Shown here: positions 1 through 7,660 of the stretch, in pieces | Layout: each line of letters begins with the position of its first letter | Numbering within the stretch: position 1 is the stretch's first letter | Assembly: GCA_964492185.1 (NCBI GenBank) | Contig: CAZBJH010000039.1 | Coordinates: 1 to 25,624, forward strand | Reading direction: 5' to 3' | From: JAFGSZ01 sp964492185 | GTDB lineage: Bacteria > Bacteroidota > Bacteroidia > Bacteroidales > UBA10428 | Length of the DNA: 25,624 bases | Position numbers and translations under genes: made by a program | The notes under the pieces: model-generated | Database searches by the model: none | What the model saw: the letters and a program-made list of their open reading frames with translations, nothing else | What the model was told of the DNA's origin: nothing

Positions 1-60
1 ATTTTATGTGTTGAAAGTTAACAGAATAACAAACAGGGTCACGAAATATAATTTTTATTT

Positions 61-172
61 ATTTTTACAAACTGCGCCAGTTTCAGCGTGTCTGCTTCGT
101 TGCGGAAGCTTCGCGGTAGGTTACTACAGCTTCATCTTCCGATGCCTTGCATCTGCCCCGAACCTGACGCGT
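61..172. repeat. GC-rich, hairpin-bearing non-coding block upstream of the GH43 gene
   Basis: Between AT-rich flanks lies a clearly more GC-rich stretch of about 110 bases with no convincing ORF. It holds three short perfect inverted repeats: AAACTG-CGC-CAGTTT (69-83), GCTTC-N6-GAAGC (94-109) and GATGC-CTT-GCATC (141-153). The clustering suggests a structured RNA or a remnant of an intergenic repeat element. The rest of 1-288 is AT-rich. Apart from the possible true start of the GH43 gene near 239, I see nothing else in it. Function unknown. Confidence 0.35.
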
Positions 173-288
173 GAATAATACAACTTAAATTCTTATATTT
201 ATTTTTATTAAATAATGCAGGCTACAATTTTATTAACTATGGATCATTATACAAAAAGGAAAGTATTTTTAAAAAGATTTATTTAACC

Positions 289-2388
289 GTGTTTGCCAAC
301 GTGACTCTTTTAATTATTAGTTTTTTATTTAATGCCTCTTTGTTATTAGCGTTCGACTCAACGAAATGCACTTGGACGGCTGATAATGGTAACGGGACCT
401 ATACAAATCCTTTGTTTTACGAAGAATTTTCGGATCCTGACCTGATAAGGGTGGGTGATGATTATTATATGACCGGCACAACCATGCACACTATGCCCGG
501 ATTACCTGTGTTACATTCAAAAGACCTCGTGAACTGGGAACTGATAAGTTATGCGGTGGACAGGCTTGATACAGGTCCGGAATTAAGAATGGAAAATGGC
601 CTTGATTTTTACGGACAGGGAATCTGGGCTCCCTGTTTTCGTTATCATAATGATACCTTTTATATTTTCTCCAATGTAAACCGCTACGGGACACGGGTTT
701 ATACGGCTGCTGATCCGGCAGGACCCTGGAAACAAAGAACTATGAATGCGCGTTTGCACGACCTGACCGTCCTTTTTGATGATGACGGGAAGATATATGC
801 CGTATGGGGCTATAATGAGGTACATATGGTACAGCTGACCCCTGACCTCATGGATATTGTGTCGGGAACCAGAAAGGTGATCGTTGAGGCAGGAAGCGGT
901 GCGGGTGAAGGCAGCCATATTTATAAGATCGACGGTAAATATTATATTACCAATACTAACTACGACCCGGTTTGTTACCAGGTTTGTTTGCGTGCTGATA
1001 AGCCCTACGGGCCCTATGAAGTCAATGTAATGAGTGCCGAAGAAAATTTTGGTGTTGGACAGCGGTTGCGGGTATTTAATACGCGGGATGGACCCCCTTT
1101 TGATATCGTGCGTTTTCCAGAGAATTTCACGGGTTGTATCCCAATGCACCAGGGAGGTATTGTACAGGTACAATCGGGAGAATGGTGGGGCTGGTCCATG
1201 CTGGATTATAACTCTGTAGGAAGGGTTACAGGATTGTCACCGGTAACATGGAAAGACGGTTGGCCATATTTCGGGTTGCCGGGCAACCTGACCCGTTCAC
1301 CACGCGCATGGATAAAACCGAATACCGGCTTTTCATCTGAACCTTCTGCCCCGTTTGAGCGGGATGATGACTTTAGCGGACCGGATTTAAATAATGTATG
1401 GCAATGGAATCATGTTCCGGTTGATGAAAAGTGGTCACTTGATGAACGTAAAGGATATTTGCGCCTGCATTCCCTGCCTGCCGCATCATTCTGGCGTGCC
1501 AGAAACTCACTTACCCAGAGGGGTATCGGCCCCGAATCATATGCGGTTGCCGGGCTTGATGTTTCCGGTTTGCAACCGGGAGATATCGCCGGACTGGCGC
1601 TTCTTAACCTTCCCTATGCATGGATCGGGGTTGTTAAGGAGGAGAATGGACATAAAATCCGGTTTTACAACCAACAGGAACAAAAAAGTATTGACATAGA
1701 GACCAATAAAAAACGAATATGGTTAAGGGCCTGGTGTAATTTCGATACCGACACGGGTAAACTCAGCTATAGTTTTGACAGCATAAACTTCCGGGATATC
1801 GGGGGAGAGATCGTTATGCCCTACCAGTTGAAGACATTCCAGGGTGTGCGCTACGCGTTATTTAATTTTAATACCGAAGGAAAAGAAGGGGGGTATGCTG
1901 ATTTTAATAGTTTCGAGGTTATCGAGCCCCGTTGTAAAGGACTTACCCGGCCGATACCGTATGATCAGGTGATCACACTGACAAGCATTGCAGATGGTAC
2001 TATACTGGTAAACTGGAGGAATCATGTTCGTCCGGTAGAAGTAAACAGTACGTTTGCCGAAGGAAAAGCATCCTGTTTCAGGGTGCTTGACCGAGGGCAG
2101 GGGCGTGTTGCCCTTCAGTCAGTAGAAACCGGCGGGTACGTGACGGTTAAGGGACAGGCAGGGCTGGCGGAGGTCCGCATTGAAGATACAGAACAGGGTG
2201 AGGCCTCTGTGTTTCAATGGCAGGATATGTTACAAGATGATTTGATGCTCATGTCATTGTATAATCACAGGTACTTGTTTGCCGATCCGTATGCAGGAAG
2301 CCTCTGTTCCGCCGATGCCCGCGGAGCCAGGCCCGACCGTAAGGGAGGGGCTTGTTTTGCCTGGGAGATTGTGGGGAGAGAGGAATAA
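289..2388 (+). CDS. Secreted glycoside hydrolase family 43 protein (beta-xylosidase/arabinofuranosidase type)
   Basis: This 699-residue protein is expected to cleave xylose- or arabinose-containing polysaccharides outside the cytoplasm. A hydrophobic segment (about 4-22) precedes the five-bladed GH43 catalytic domain (about 38-330). The three family carboxylates are visible: D49 in SDPDL (base), D158 in HDLTVLFDDDG (pKa modulator) and E207 in GAGEGSHIY (acid). Residues about 355-555 fit the concanavalin-like beta-sandwich of GH43 C-terminal regions. Residues about 565-697 look like a beta-trefoil module, possibly carbohydrate-binding. The GTG start gives a signal peptide without the usual basic n-region. 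An ATG at 239 begins a basic 15-residue peptide (MDHYTKRKVFLKRFI) in another frame that stops at 284-286, so one base may be missing in a homopolymer run near 266-275. No SusC/SusD partner is adjacent. The family is certain; the substrate is not. Confidence 0.9.
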   Translation: MFANVTLLIISFLFNASLLLAFDSTKCTWTADNGNGTYTNPLFYEEFSDPDLIRVGDDYYMTGTTMHTMPGLPVLHSKDLVNWELISYAVDRLDTGPELRMENGLDFYGQGIWAPCFRYHNDTFYIFSNVNRYGTRVYTAADPAGPWKQRTMNARLHDLTVLFDDDGKIYAVWGYNEVHMVQLTPDLMDIVSGTRKVIVEAGSGAGEGSHIYKIDGKYYITNTNYDPVCYQVCLRADKPYGPYEVNVMSAEENFGVGQRLRVFNTRDGPPFDIVRFPENFTGCIPMHQGGIVQVQSGEWWGWSMLDYNSVGRVTGLSPVTWKDGWPYFGLPGNLTRSPRAWIKPNTGFSSEPSAPFERDDDFSGPDLNNVWQWNHVPVDEKWSLDERKGYLRLHSLPAASFWRARNSLTQRGIGPESYAVAGLDVSGLQPGDIAGLALLNLPYAWIGVVKEENGHKIRFYNQQEQKSIDIETNKKRIWLRAWCNFDTDTGKLSYSFDSINFRDIGGEIVMPYQLKTFQGVRYALFNFNTEGKEGGYADFNSFEVIEPRCKGLTRPIPYDQVITLTSIADGTILVNWRNHVRPVEVNSTFAEGKASCFRVLDRGQGRVALQSVETGGYVTVKGQAGLAEVRIEDTEQGEASVFQWQDMLQDDLMLMSLYNHRYLFADPYAGSLCSADARGARPDRKGGACFAWEIVGREE

Positions 2389-2414
2389 AGTTGTCAAAAT
2401 ATTTAACTGGTCAT

Positions 2415-2537
2415 GTGTCTGTTCAGAAGGTTCCATTTGCAAGGCTCGCGCGGTCCGGAAACGCGGAGTTTACTTGTCGTGAATGAGCAATTTTCGGACA
2501 AGCGCAACGCGGCAAATGGGACTTTATGGACAGACAC
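2415..2537 (+). repeat. Long imperfect hairpin downstream of the GH43 gene (possible terminator, structured RNA or MITE-like repeat)
   Basis: The arms 2415-2440 and 2512-2537 pair over 26 positions: 22 Watson-Crick pairs, three G-U wobbles when read as plus-strand RNA, and one G-A mismatch. After an internal loop the stem resumes: GCGC (2448-2451) with GCGC (2502-2505), GTCCG (2453-2457) with CGGAC (2495-2499), then a short A/T helix. The apical loop is about 2462-2490. The wobbles fall on the plus strand, the sense expected for a transcript running out of the GH43 gene. There is no long U-tract after it, so it is not a textbook terminator. The right end overlaps a motif seen at two other intergenic sites. 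Confidence 0.6.
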
Positions 2538-2580
2538 TAATTAAATAATAAATGGAGTACCTGCTACAATGTTTATTAAT

Positions 2581-3384
2581 CTATTCCTCGCAGTTTATAT
2601 CCTGGAAGTTCTCATCCCAGCAGTGCCATTCATCCTGATAGAATATCCTTCCGGCATGTGATTCGGTATTATAAAGGATTTCTACAAGCTTATCTTCACT
2701 GGAATCATAAATGTTATAGAAAGTATTGAAATCTTCACCGGTAGTGGAACCATAATAAATATAGTCGCCATTGCCCTGTACTACAGGTTTGATATTAGTG
2801 TATCTGATATCACCCGTATTGGTATTCCAGTCTCTTGTCCATTCAATACTTAAAAATTCATTCGCGTTAATAGGATTTTCATATACGGTCCATGAACCTT
2901 CGGTTCTTCCGATATCACATACCCCTTCAAACCATAAAAACTCCTGAAAACCATCCTCCTGTGTAATATACATTTCCCACTCCACATCGGGTCCGGCTAT
3001 CTTACCGTATAATTCGGCTGTATATGTTATGCTGAGTACTTCCACGTTATAGGACCATTTCCAGGTATCATCAGATACCTTAACAGGTTCATGGTTGAAA
3101 GCCTCCGCATAAGAAACGACCGGTATGGCCAGGGTACTTTTCAGTATGGCATTCCAAACCGCAATGCTGGTTACGGCAACATTAAAATTATGATATGTAA
3201 GTTGTGCAGTTGATTTCTCAGATTTGAAATCAAGCATATTCATTAAAAAAGCATTCTCAGGCGGCAATTCAGGTGGTGAAGCCTCTTTATCTTTTTCACA
3301 CGAAGAATATACCATGGTCATTGCTATGGCGACCACTAAGGTTATACCGGTTTCGCGAAATCTCAAAAAATTAAATCTTTTCAT
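2581..3384 (-). CDS. Hypothetical lipoprotein
   Basis: I do not recognise the family of this 267-residue protein. The N-terminus has a basic n-region, a hydrophobic stretch (about 12-26) and a lipobox-like VYSSC with the acceptor Cys at 29, followed by an acidic/proline-rich linker (CEKDKEASPPELPPE). This predicts an envelope lipoprotein. The mature part is rich in aromatic residues and alternating polar/hydrophobic strands, which suggests a beta-rich fold. The start is well supported: AGGAGGG lies at 3388-3394 (minus-strand sense), 3 nt before ATG. That is a strong Shine-Dalgarno for a Bacteroidota gene. It converges with the GH43 gene, with the 2415-2537 hairpin between them, and is divergent from the acyl-CoA synthetase gene. 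Confidence 0.8.
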   Translation of the reverse strand: MKRFNFLRFRETGITLVVAIAMTMVYSSCEKDKEASPPELPPENAFLMNMLDFKSEKSTAQLTYHNFNVAVTSIAVWNAILKSTLAIPVVSYAEAFNHEPVKVSDDTWKWSYNVEVLSITYTAELYGKIAGPDVEWEMYITQEDGFQEFLWFEGVCDIGRTEGSWTVYENPINANEFLSIEWTRDWNTNTGDIRYTNIKPVVQGNGDYIYYGSTTGEDFNTFYNIYDSSEDKLVEILYNTESHAGRIFYQDEWHCWDENFQDINCEE

Positions 3385-3387
3385 AAT

Positions 3388-3394
3388 CCCTCCT
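3388..3394 (-). promoter_or_regulatory. Unusually strong Shine-Dalgarno of the lipoprotein gene
   Basis: In minus-strand sense the sequence reads AGGAGGG, then ATT, then ATG. Most Bacteroidota genes, including those here, lack such a motif. It fixes the start of the lipoprotein gene and suggests efficient initiation. Confidence 0.55.
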
Positions 3395-3537
3395 TTTTAA
3401 TCTATGTTATTCATGTAGATTATAATATCAACATATTATATACGAAAATAATGGATTTTTGGTTTATTACGGGTGTTTTATTTTTAAATAATGGTATTGT
3501 TATTGTACAATATTGGGGGATATTGCTTTTTAAACAC

Positions 3538-3554
3538 TATCTTCGCTGAAGATA
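3538..3554 (+). promoter_or_regulatory. Small hairpin in the leader of the acyl-CoA synthetase gene
   Basis: TATCTTC-GCT-GAAGATA is a perfect 7-bp inverted repeat with a 3-nt loop, ending 14 nt before the preferred ATG at 3569. It would sit in the 5' leader. It could be a protein-binding site, a weak RNA structure or chance. Confidence 0.25.
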
Positions 3555-3568
3555 TTATTCTTATTATT

Positions 3569-5245
3569 ATGCATACATACAGGAAGTTAAGTTTTCCCGC
3601 GATATTACCGGAAGTTGTTTCGAAATATGCTGATCATCATGCCCTGGGTTTTGTTGATGAGAAGCCCTTGAGCTATGCCCAAATGGGTGAGAGGATCACT
3701 GCCGTTATGGCATACCTTGAGGCGATGGAGATCAACCCCGGCGACAGGGTTGTTATCTTCAGCCAGAATATGCCCAACTGGGGAATTGTTTATTTTGCCC
3801 TTCAATCCATGGGTGTGGTTGCTGTGCCGGTACTTCCTGATTTTAATACTCATGAATTGCAGAATGTGCTGCAGCATTCGGAAGCCAAAGCGGTTTTTGT
3901 TTCCGGGAACCTTGAATATAAGCTTGAAGGGATAGAAAAGGAATTTGTTAAATCAATCGTACGTATTGATGATTTTAAGGTGCTGGAAGGTAAAATGCAA
4001 TCACTTGTTTTTGATGAAAAAGCAAAATACAGCGGACAATACGATCCTGATGAAAATGAGCTGGCAGTGCTGTTATATACTTCGGGTACTACGGGTGACT
4101 CAAAAGGAGTTATGCTTTCCCAGAAAAATGTGATAATAAATGCCATTCAGGGAGGAAATGTACAGGCTGTTCATGCACACGACAAGTTCCTTTCCGTATT
4201 GCCTCTGGCCCATACCTATGAGAATACACTTGGTCTTATATTACCTATATTATATGGAGCAGGGGTAAGTTATTTGCGCAAGCCCCCAACAGCGAGCATT
4301 TTAGTCCCGGCAATGAAAAGTGTACGGCCGGATCTGATGCTCACCGTTCCGATGATCATCGAAAAGGTTTACAGGAACAGTATTATGCCAGAAATTAAGA
4401 AAAAAGCCCTGACCCGTTTTCTTTATAAATTTACCATTACCCGTAAGCTAATCCATCGGATGGCCGGTAAAAAATTATATCAGACGTTTGGGGGAAGGTT
4501 GAAATTCTTTGGTATTGGCGGGGCTAAGCTCGACGCTACGGTTGAAAGGTTCCTGAGGGAAGCCGGATTTCCGTATGCAATAGGATATGGTTTAACAGAG
4601 ACTTCTCCTTTACTGGCAGGATCAAATCCGTCAATAACAAAATTTCAGGCAATAGGGCCAAAAGTTATACATAGTGAGCTGAAGATCAATAATCCGGATC
4701 TTCATACCGGTGAAGGTGAGATATGGGCAAAAGGGCCTAATGTTATGCTGGGATATTATAAAAATGAAGAAAAAACCCGAGAGGTAATGACCGGGGATGG
4801 CTGGTTTAAGACCGGTGACCTGGGGGTGTTCGATTCACAAGGATGCCTTAGTCATAAAGGGCGGCTAAAAAATATGATCGTGGGTGCAAACGGAGAAAAT
4901 ATCTATCCTGAAGAGATCGAATCCCTGATCAATAATTACAGGCACGTTGTTGAATCAATTGTTTTGGAAAAGAAGGGGAAGCTGGTAGCGTTGGTACATT
5001 TCAACAGGGATGAGCTGGAACAGCGTGTGAAGGGAATGACCGCGGATATTTCTCATATGGCCGATAAAAAAATTGATGAGATTACCCATAAAGTAGATGA
5101 AATTGTAAACGAGCTGACTGCAGAGCTGAAGCATTTTATTAATGCAAGGGTTAATAAATATTCACGTATTCAAATGTTGGTTGTCCATCCCGATCCTTTC
5201 AAAAAGACTGCTACACAAAAGATAAAGCGTTACCTGTATTATTAA
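3569..5245 (+). CDS. AMP-forming long-chain fatty acyl-CoA synthetase
   Basis: This adenylate-forming enzyme activates a carboxylate, probably a fatty acid, to acyl-AMP and then acyl-CoA. The family motifs are present in order: LLYTSGTTGDSKGVML (phosphate loop), GYGLTETSP, GWFKTGDLG and KGRLKNMIVGANGENIYPEEIE (hinge and C-terminal subdomain). The near-terminal Lys in KKTATQKIKRYL fits the catalytic A10 lysine. An extra helical, charged segment (EQRVKGMTADISHMADKK and onward) sits in the C-terminal subdomain before KYSRI. The frame opens at 3491, but I prefer the ATG at 3569 (558 residues), because the protein then starts MHTYRKLSFPAILPE, as expected for the family, and the upstream 26 residues look like leader. 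It appears monocistronic, with an AT-rich hairpin after the stop. The exact substrate cannot be read from the sequence. Confidence 0.9.
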   Translation: MHTYRKLSFPAILPEVVSKYADHHALGFVDEKPLSYAQMGERITAVMAYLEAMEINPGDRVVIFSQNMPNWGIVYFALQSMGVVAVPVLPDFNTHELQNVLQHSEAKAVFVSGNLEYKLEGIEKEFVKSIVRIDDFKVLEGKMQSLVFDEKAKYSGQYDPDENELAVLLYTSGTTGDSKGVMLSQKNVIINAIQGGNVQAVHAHDKFLSVLPLAHTYENTLGLILPILYGAGVSYLRKPPTASILVPAMKSVRPDLMLTVPMIIEKVYRNSIMPEIKKKALTRFLYKFTITRKLIHRMAGKKLYQTFGGRLKFFGIGGAKLDATVERFLREAGFPYAIGYGLTETSPLLAGSNPSITKFQAIGPKVIHSELKINNPDLHTGEGEIWAKGPNVMLGYYKNEEKTREVMTGDGWFKTGDLGVFDSQGCLSHKGRLKNMIVGANGENIYPEEIESLINNYRHVVESIVLEKKGKLVALVHFNRDELEQRVKGMTADISHMADKKIDEITHKVDEIVNELTAELKHFINARVNKYSRIQMLVVHPDPFKKTATQKIKRYLYY

Positions 5246-5270
5246 TGCTTGTTTGTAATATACGGCCGGT

Positions 5271-5299
5271 AATAAATAATTATCAACAAATTATTTATT
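5271..5299 (+). terminator. AT-only perfect hairpin after the acyl-CoA synthetase gene
   Basis: AATAAATAATT and AATTATTTATT form a perfect 11-bp inverted repeat around a 7-nt loop, starting 26 nt after the stop codon. It contains no G-C pair, so it is a weak candidate terminator. It could also be a binding site upstream of the next operon. Confidence 0.4.
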
Positions 5300-5352
5300 C
5301 ACACTTTAGATATTTGCATTTCAAAAAAGATTAATTTTACTGTGATTATTTT

Positions 5353-5382
5353 TTTGTTTTCTTCGTTAATTTTAATTTTTGG
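5353..5382 (+). promoter_or_regulatory. Weak candidate Bacteroidota-type promoter for the four-gene cassette
   Basis: TTTG at 5353-5356 and TAATTTTTGG at 5373-5382 resemble the -33 TTTG and -7 TAnnTTTG elements of Bacteroidota. The -7 box has one extra base and the spacing is short. The place is right, about 95 nt before the first gene of the cassette. The match is approximate. Confidence 0.2.
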
Positions 5383-5477
5383 AAGAGGGTGAAAAGCATT
5401 ATCATGATTGTCAGTTTATACTGGCATTATGTGCCTTATGGGAGGTACATTATTTGCAGTATTTATAGCGGTTCCTC

Positions 5478-6557
5478 ATGACACACGAGTCACCCCATAA
5501 ACTGCTTGATGGAGCTGCGGGATATGGATTAGCCATATCAGCCGAATCACAGGAACTGACTGCAATAGTTAAGGACCTGTCCAATTCCCCTATTGACCGT
5601 CTGGAAGCATACGAGGATATTATGAACTTTGAGGTAGGTGATACCAGTCTTACCCGTGCACGTAACATTGAAAGGGAGACAGGCCTCAGGCAGTTATATC
5701 TTAAATTCGAAGGTAATAATCCTACCGGCACTCAGAAAGACCGGATCGCGTTTACACAATGCCTGGATGCTTTGCGTCGCGGATTTGACACCGTCACTCT
5801 GGGCACCTGTGGTAATTATGGTGTGGCCTGTGCATTGGCGGCTCAGCTGGCCGGACTTAAATGTATTATTTGTATTCCTGAAGATTACCATTCACAGAGG
5901 CTTGACGAGATGAGGCGTTTGAATGCTGAGATCATCAGGACCCCGGGAAGTTATGAGGAATCTGTCAGGTATTCAAAAAAGCTGGCCTTCGGGCGTGATT
6001 ACTATGATGCCAATCCCGGAGGAGCCAATTCACATCTTCAATTGATGGCTTATGCCGAGATAGCGCATGAGATCTATGATCAGCTTAGGGATGCCCCAAG
6101 AATCGTTGCTGTGCCGGTATCTAACGGTACCTTGCTGGCAGGTATCTACAGAGGTTTTGCCACTCTTTACAAACGGGGTAAGACATCACGAATACCCAGA
6201 CTTATAGCCGGATCATCTTACAGAAAGAATCCTATCATATTGTCATTCAAAAATAATCACGAAAGCTGTAATGATCTGGATCCGAAAATTATTAAAGAAA
6301 CGAAGGTTAATGAGCCCCTCATAAACTGGCATTCATTCGATGGAGATGAGGCGTTATGGTCGATAAGAAAATCTGACGGCTGGGCATTGGATGTAAGTGA
6401 TTCAAAAATGATGTATTATTCAAAAATACTGAAAGACAGGGAAGGGCTTAATGTATTGCCTGCATCTACTACAGGACTGATAGCACTGCTCGAAGGCCAC
6501 AGGAAAAGGCCGGAAGAAGGGGACAGGTATGTTGCAATACTTACAGGAAGAAAATAA
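5478..6557 (+). CDS. PLP-dependent enzyme of the threonine synthase/cysteine synthase fold (type II)
   Basis: This 359-residue protein has the fold-type II PLP signature EGNNPTGTQKDR with the probable Schiff-base lysine at K87. The usual form is SFKDR, so the TQ before the Lys is a variant. A second motif, GTCGNYGVACALAAQLAG, matches the substrate-binding Asn loop. PVSNGTLLAGIYRGF fits the phosphate-binding loop for PLP. Family members do beta- or gamma-replacement or elimination on activated Ser or homoserine compounds. About 50 N-terminal residues precede the first core motif. It is the first gene of a tight cassette, 11 nt ahead of the DUF1611 gene. A housekeeping threonine synthase would be longer and lie with thr genes, so I infer a specialised reaction, perhaps making an unusual amino acid. 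Family sure, reaction unknown. Confidence 0.85.
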   Translation: MTHESPHKLLDGAAGYGLAISAESQELTAIVKDLSNSPIDRLEAYEDIMNFEVGDTSLTRARNIERETGLRQLYLKFEGNNPTGTQKDRIAFTQCLDALRRGFDTVTLGTCGNYGVACALAAQLAGLKCIICIPEDYHSQRLDEMRRLNAEIIRTPGSYEESVRYSKKLAFGRDYYDANPGGANSHLQLMAYAEIAHEIYDQLRDAPRIVAVPVSNGTLLAGIYRGFATLYKRGKTSRIPRLIAGSSYRKNPIILSFKNNHESCNDLDPKIIKETKVNEPLINWHSFDGDEALWSIRKSDGWALDVSDSKMMYYSKILKDREGLNVLPASTTGLIALLEGHRKRPEEGDRYVAILTGRK

Positions 6558-6568
6558 AAATTTTATAT

Positions 6569-7660
6569 ATGGACGGAAATGCAATTGTATATTGCCAGGG
6601 GGCATTTAATACTCCGAATGGCAAAACAGCTCACGGACTGGTACGTTTTACAAAGAGATATAAAATTCTTTCCGTGATTGATTCAAACTATGCCGGTAAA
6701 GATGCAGGTAAGGTTTTGGATGATAAGACATTGGGAGTACCGATCTTTGGCATGTTAAAAGAATCTCTTGAACATGCACGCAATAATATGAAGATACCGA
6801 AATTTTTCGTTGTCGGACTGGCACCTGATGGCGGCAGGCTGAGCGAACAGACAAAGAAAGATATGCGGAAAGCTCTTGAATCAGGGTTGAATATTGATTG
6901 CGGACTGCATGATTTTGTGTCGGATGACCCTTTTCTGAGAAAGCTTGCAGTACAGAAAATGGCAAGTATAAGAGATATCAGAAAGCCACCTCCCAGGGGC
7001 CAGCTGCATTTTTTCAGCGGTAAAATTGAAAAGGTGAAAAGTCTGAAGCTTGCAGTACTGGGAACCGATTCGGCTATTGGAAAACGGACAACAGCCTGGA
7101 TCATAGTTAACGGTCTTCAGGATATGGGATATAAAAGCGAGATGATCGGTACGGGTCAAACAGCCTGGATGCAGGGAGCAGGATATTCCATTATACTGGA
7201 TACACTGGTTAATGATTTTGTATCGGGTGAAATTGAGCATGCCGTATACAGTGCATATAAAAATGAAAGGCCGGATGTTATTGTTATTGAAGGGCAGGGC
7301 AGCCTAATGAATCCCGCGTATCCCGGTGGTTTTGAAATACTGGCTGCAGGAAGGCCCGATTTTGTGATACTGCAACATGCACCTGCCCGTGAAGAATATG
7401 ACGGATTTCCGGGTTATTCCATTCAGCCGCTTGAACATCAGATAAGGGCGATTGAAGTGATATCAGGCAAAAAAGTCATTGCCATAACAATCAATCATGA
7501 AAATATTAAAATGGAAGACATCCCTTTGGTTTGCAAACAAATTGAAGATGAGGTGAACCTGCCTGCTTTTGATGTTCTGGCTAACGGACCGGAAGATCTA
7601 TTGAAACTGATCATCAAATACATGAAGCCCGTGAAAATAATATCCGCGCAAGATGTCTGA
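6569..7660 (+). CDS. DUF1611 family P-loop protein (DgcN-like)
   Basis: This 363-residue protein has the two-part DUF1611 layout. The N-terminal Rossmann-like region (about 1-140, starting YCQGAFNTPNGKTAHGLVR) is followed by a P-loop domain with GTDSAIGKRTT at 165-175 (K172) and a likely Walker-B-like strand, VIVIEGQGSL. The described member DgcN of marine Pseudoalteromonas acetylates D-glutamate on nitrogen and works with an enolase-superfamily racemase, DgcA. A DgcA-like gene closes this cassette, which supports the family link. Whether this protein transfers an acetyl group or does an ATP-dependent ligation is unknown. The stop overlaps the start of the next gene by 8 bp, so translational coupling is likely. 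Confidence 0.85.
   Translation: MDGNAIVYCQGAFNTPNGKTAHGLVRFTKRYKILSVIDSNYAGKDAGKVLDDKTLGVPIFGMLKESLEHARNNMKIPKFFVVGLAPDGGRLSEQTKKDMRKALESGLNIDCGLHDFVSDDPFLRKLAVQKMASIRDIRKPPPRGQLHFFSGKIEKVKSLKLAVLGTDSAIGKRTTAWIIVNGLQDMGYKSEMIGTGQTAWMQGAGYSIILDTLVNDFVSGEIEHAVYSAYKNERPDVIVIEGQGSLMNPAYPGGFEILAAGRPDFVILQHAPAREEYDGFPGYSIQPLEHQIRAIEVISGKKVIAITINHENIKMEDIPLVCKQIEDEVNLPAFDVLANGPEDLLKLIIKYMKPVKIISAQDV

Noticed and set aside
583..1173. Open frame of 196 codons on the minus strand
   Set aside because: It lies opposite the GH43 catalytic domain, which carries all expected residues.
5478..6557. Housekeeping threonine synthase
   Set aside because: The protein is shorter, has a variant lysine motif and lies in a cassette without thrA or thrB.
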